Positions 62,775 to 64,000 of a stretch of 64,000 bases of DNA are shown piece by piece. The number at the start of each line of letters is the position of its first letter. Position 1 is the stretch's first letter. The notes beneath the pieces are model-generated. The model had not been told where the DNA came from. It did not search any database and saw only the letters and a list, made by a program, of their open reading frames with translations. The DNA is taken from the NCBI RefSeq assembly GCF_000622085.1, contig NZ_JHWL01000002.1:1-64000 (forward strand), given 5' to 3'. Made by a program: the position numbers and the translations under genes. The DNA comes from Butyrivibrio proteoclasticus P6B7. GTDB lineage: Bacteria; Bacillota; Clostridia; Lachnospirales; Lachnospiraceae.

Positions 62775-63575
62775 ATGCGGGCAATTTGTGTAGATGACGA
62801 TGAGATGGTTCTTGACCTTACAATCTCCTTTATGGAAGAGTCGGATTTTTTCTCTGAGGTTAGGGGCTTTATTTCAGCTAAAGAAGCTATAGAATATATG
62901 AAAAATTCCAAAGTATCACTGGCTCTTTTGGATGTTGATATGCCGGAAATGGATGGTATGACTCTGGCAGGGAAGCTGCGAGAGATAGATCCTAAGCTAT
63001 CAATTATCTTTCTGACGGGATACTCTCAGTATGCTGTTGATGCCTTCAAGGTCCATGCCGAAGGCTATCTTCTTAAACCCATCGAAAAGGATAAGCTCTT
63101 TGAGGAGCTTTCATATGTGCTGGATAACAGGGATGAAGAGACTAAGACTCTGGCCACAGCCAGAACCTTTGGTAACTTTGATCTGTTTGTGGGTGGTCAG
63201 AGCGTAGTATTTAAGAGATCTAAGTCAAAAGAGCTACTGGCTTATCTGATAGACCAAAGAGGCGGCACTGTTACAAGAGCAGAAGCTTTCTCAGCACTTT
63301 GGGAGGATGGTCTTTATGACAGATCCATGCAAAAGCAGATGGATGTCATTATTAGGAGCCTTAAAGATACATTAAAGGAATATGATATCAGTGATATTCT
63401 TGAGATTAAGAGTGGTTCCATGAGGATCAATACAGAGCTGATAGAATGTGATATGTACGATTATCTTGATGGAGATGAAAATGCCATTAAGTCCTATAGA
63501 GGCGTATATATGAATTCCTATTATTGGGCAAGTATGACAGAAGGTATGCTTCTTGATGATAGAATTGATTACTGA
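62775..63575 (+). CDS. response regulator with receiver and winged-helix (SARP/BTAD-like) output
   Basis: A 266-residue regulator: receiver domain (1-120) with CVDDDE and phospho-acceptor Asp53 (LLDVDMPEMDG), a Thr in LTGY, and a Lys in LLKP; then a DNA-binding winged helix (about 130-225) with a FGNFDLFVGGQSVVFKRSKSKELLAYLI start (quoted in part: RSKSKELLAYLIDQRGG) typical of SARP-like output domains. It is 30 bp after the double receiver gene, so probably of the same operon, and it is the likely transcriptional end-point of the island. Targets unknown. Confidence 0.9.
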   Translation: MRAICVDDDEMVLDLTISFMEESDFFSEVRGFISAKEAIEYMKNSKVSLALLDVDMPEMDGMTLAGKLREIDPKLSIIFLTGYSQYAVDAFKVHAEGYLLKPIEKDKLFEELSYVLDNRDEETKTLATARTFGNFDLFVGGQSVVFKRSKSKELLAYLIDQRGGTVTRAEAFSALWEDGLYDRSMQKQMDVIIRSLKDTLKEYDISDILEIKSGSMRINTELIECDMYDYLDGDENAIKSYRGVYMNSYYWASMTEGMLLDDRIDY

Positions 63576-63771
63576 TGGTGGGAAAATAAAGATAATGTAA
63601 GTGAAATGTTCAGGAGTATCTTAGACGATGTATATGCTAGGGTACCACGGGCATAGTACCCTGGCAGTGATAATCGCCGTATCCACTGAACAGGGATACG
63701 AGAAATATAAAAAACACCCCTCATAAAGTAAATCGCAGACGATCACTTTATGATTAGTAGTATATTCCGCC

Positions 63772-63793
63772 ATGTCCAACAAATGTCCAACAA
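63772..63793. repeat. direct repeat ATGTCCAACAA x2
   Basis: Two perfect 11-base copies stand head to tail (63772-63782, 63783-63793), about 75 bases from the 3' end of tRNA-Gly. Such repeats next to tRNA 3' ends can be arm-type sites or scars of integrative elements, but no integrase is here. Confidence 0.7.
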
Positions 63794-63826
63794 GAATTCA
63801 AAAATAATAAAAAAGTGCAAAAAAAT

Positions 63827-63853
63827 AGCTGATACGTCATGTATCAGCTTTTA
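63827..63853. terminator. terminator of tRNA-Gly, possibly bidirectional
   Basis: AGCTGATAC (63827-63835) pairs with GTATCAGCT (63841-63849); A-rich on the left (T tail when read on the - strand) and T-rich on the right. Confidence 0.85.
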
Positions 63854-63866
63854 TTATAGAACAAAG

Positions 63867-63937
63867 AGCAGATGACGGGAATCGAACCCGCCTCCCAAGC
63901 TTGGGAAGCTTGTATTCTACCGATGAACTACATCTGC
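63867..63937 (-). tRNA. tRNA-Gly (anticodon CCC)
   Basis: Read on the - strand: acceptor GCAGATG/CATCTGC, anticodon arm CAAGC-TTCCCAA-GCTTG giving CCC, T arm GCGGG-TTCGATT-CCCGT, T as discriminator. Length 71. CCA is not encoded. It reads GGG glycine codons. Confidence 0.95.
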
Positions 63938-64000
63938 AACAACTATTTCATTTTACTCAATGTATGATATAATTTCAAGGTATATACCAATACTTTTATT

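Larger units (their letters stand above)
63576..63866. other. non-coding region with tandem hairpins before tRNA-Gly
   Basis: No protein gene is supported. It holds stem GCTAGGGTAC (63636-63645) with GTACCCTGGC (63656-63665), stem CGTATCC (63678-63684) with GGATACG (63694-63700), stem TCATAAAGT (63721-63729) with ACTTTATGA (63745-63753), and the direct repeat described separately. The run of three stems may be an RNA gene or the remains of one. Confidence 0.5.

Overview
The window is typical low-to-mid GC Firmicutes DNA: strong Shine-Dalgarno sites of the AGGAGG type, TTGACA/TATAAT promoters, intrinsic terminators with T tails, GTG and TTG starts, and tRNA genes without an encoded CCA. The gene content (RNase Y, WalJ, CBS-type inorganic pyrophosphatase, ACT plus PFL/UPF0210 pair, YlmH, asymmetric ABC exporter pair, many HD-GYP proteins) and the strong use of CTT for leucine suggest a Lachnospiraceae chromosome, most like Butyrivibrio or Pseudobutyrivibrio. 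This placement is inference; no rRNA is present. Nearly all genes are on the + strand. I see no phage, CRISPR array or intact insertion sequence.

Layout. 1-5835: nucleoside phosphorylase, a decayed methyltransferase-like remnant, then a possible metal-complex uptake unit (methyltransferase, lipoprotein binding protein, FecCD permease, ATPase, FmdE). 5892-15981: lipoprotein on the - strand divergent from RNase Y, DtxR/MntR regulator, RsmF-type rRNA methylase, heterodimeric ABC exporter, CBS pyrophosphatase. 16057-21252: small orphan, a GH43-Nudix fusion, an unusual cluster of an MFS carrier with three small membrane proteins, and YlmH. 21306-29434: tRNA-Leu, HD-GYP protein, a GT-B-like protein paired with a GPH symporter that carries an extracellular insert, TRIC-family protein, and a small esterase/DUF3592 group. 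29679-37715: zinc-finger membrane protein, DNA polymerase I with a collapsed 5'-nuclease domain, CoaE, FtsA-like ATPase, WalJ, ACT and PFL proteins.

37975-48628 is the most unusual block: a GntR/YtrA regulator with a clear operator, then an ABC-2 type ATPase and large permease, MalF- and MalG-like permeases without a MalK, an HlyD-type adaptor, a MacB-periplasmic-domain protein and an 834-residue binding lipoprotein, all in tightly coupled order. 48719-52942 is a MoxR-DUF58-transglutaminase set. 53034-63575 is a signalling island: a membrane HD-GYP protein, a 1416-residue hybrid histidine kinase with a Reg_prop propeller sensor, a second HD-GYP-like protein with altered catalytic motif and a duplicated C-terminal beta domain, a double receiver protein, and a receiver-winged-helix regulator. 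The window closes with structured non-coding DNA and a tRNA-Gly gene.

A 26-bp sequence with 5-bp terminal inverted repeats occurs identically twice, 14 kb apart, each time just at the 3' end of a gene; in one case it supplies the last codons of the gene.
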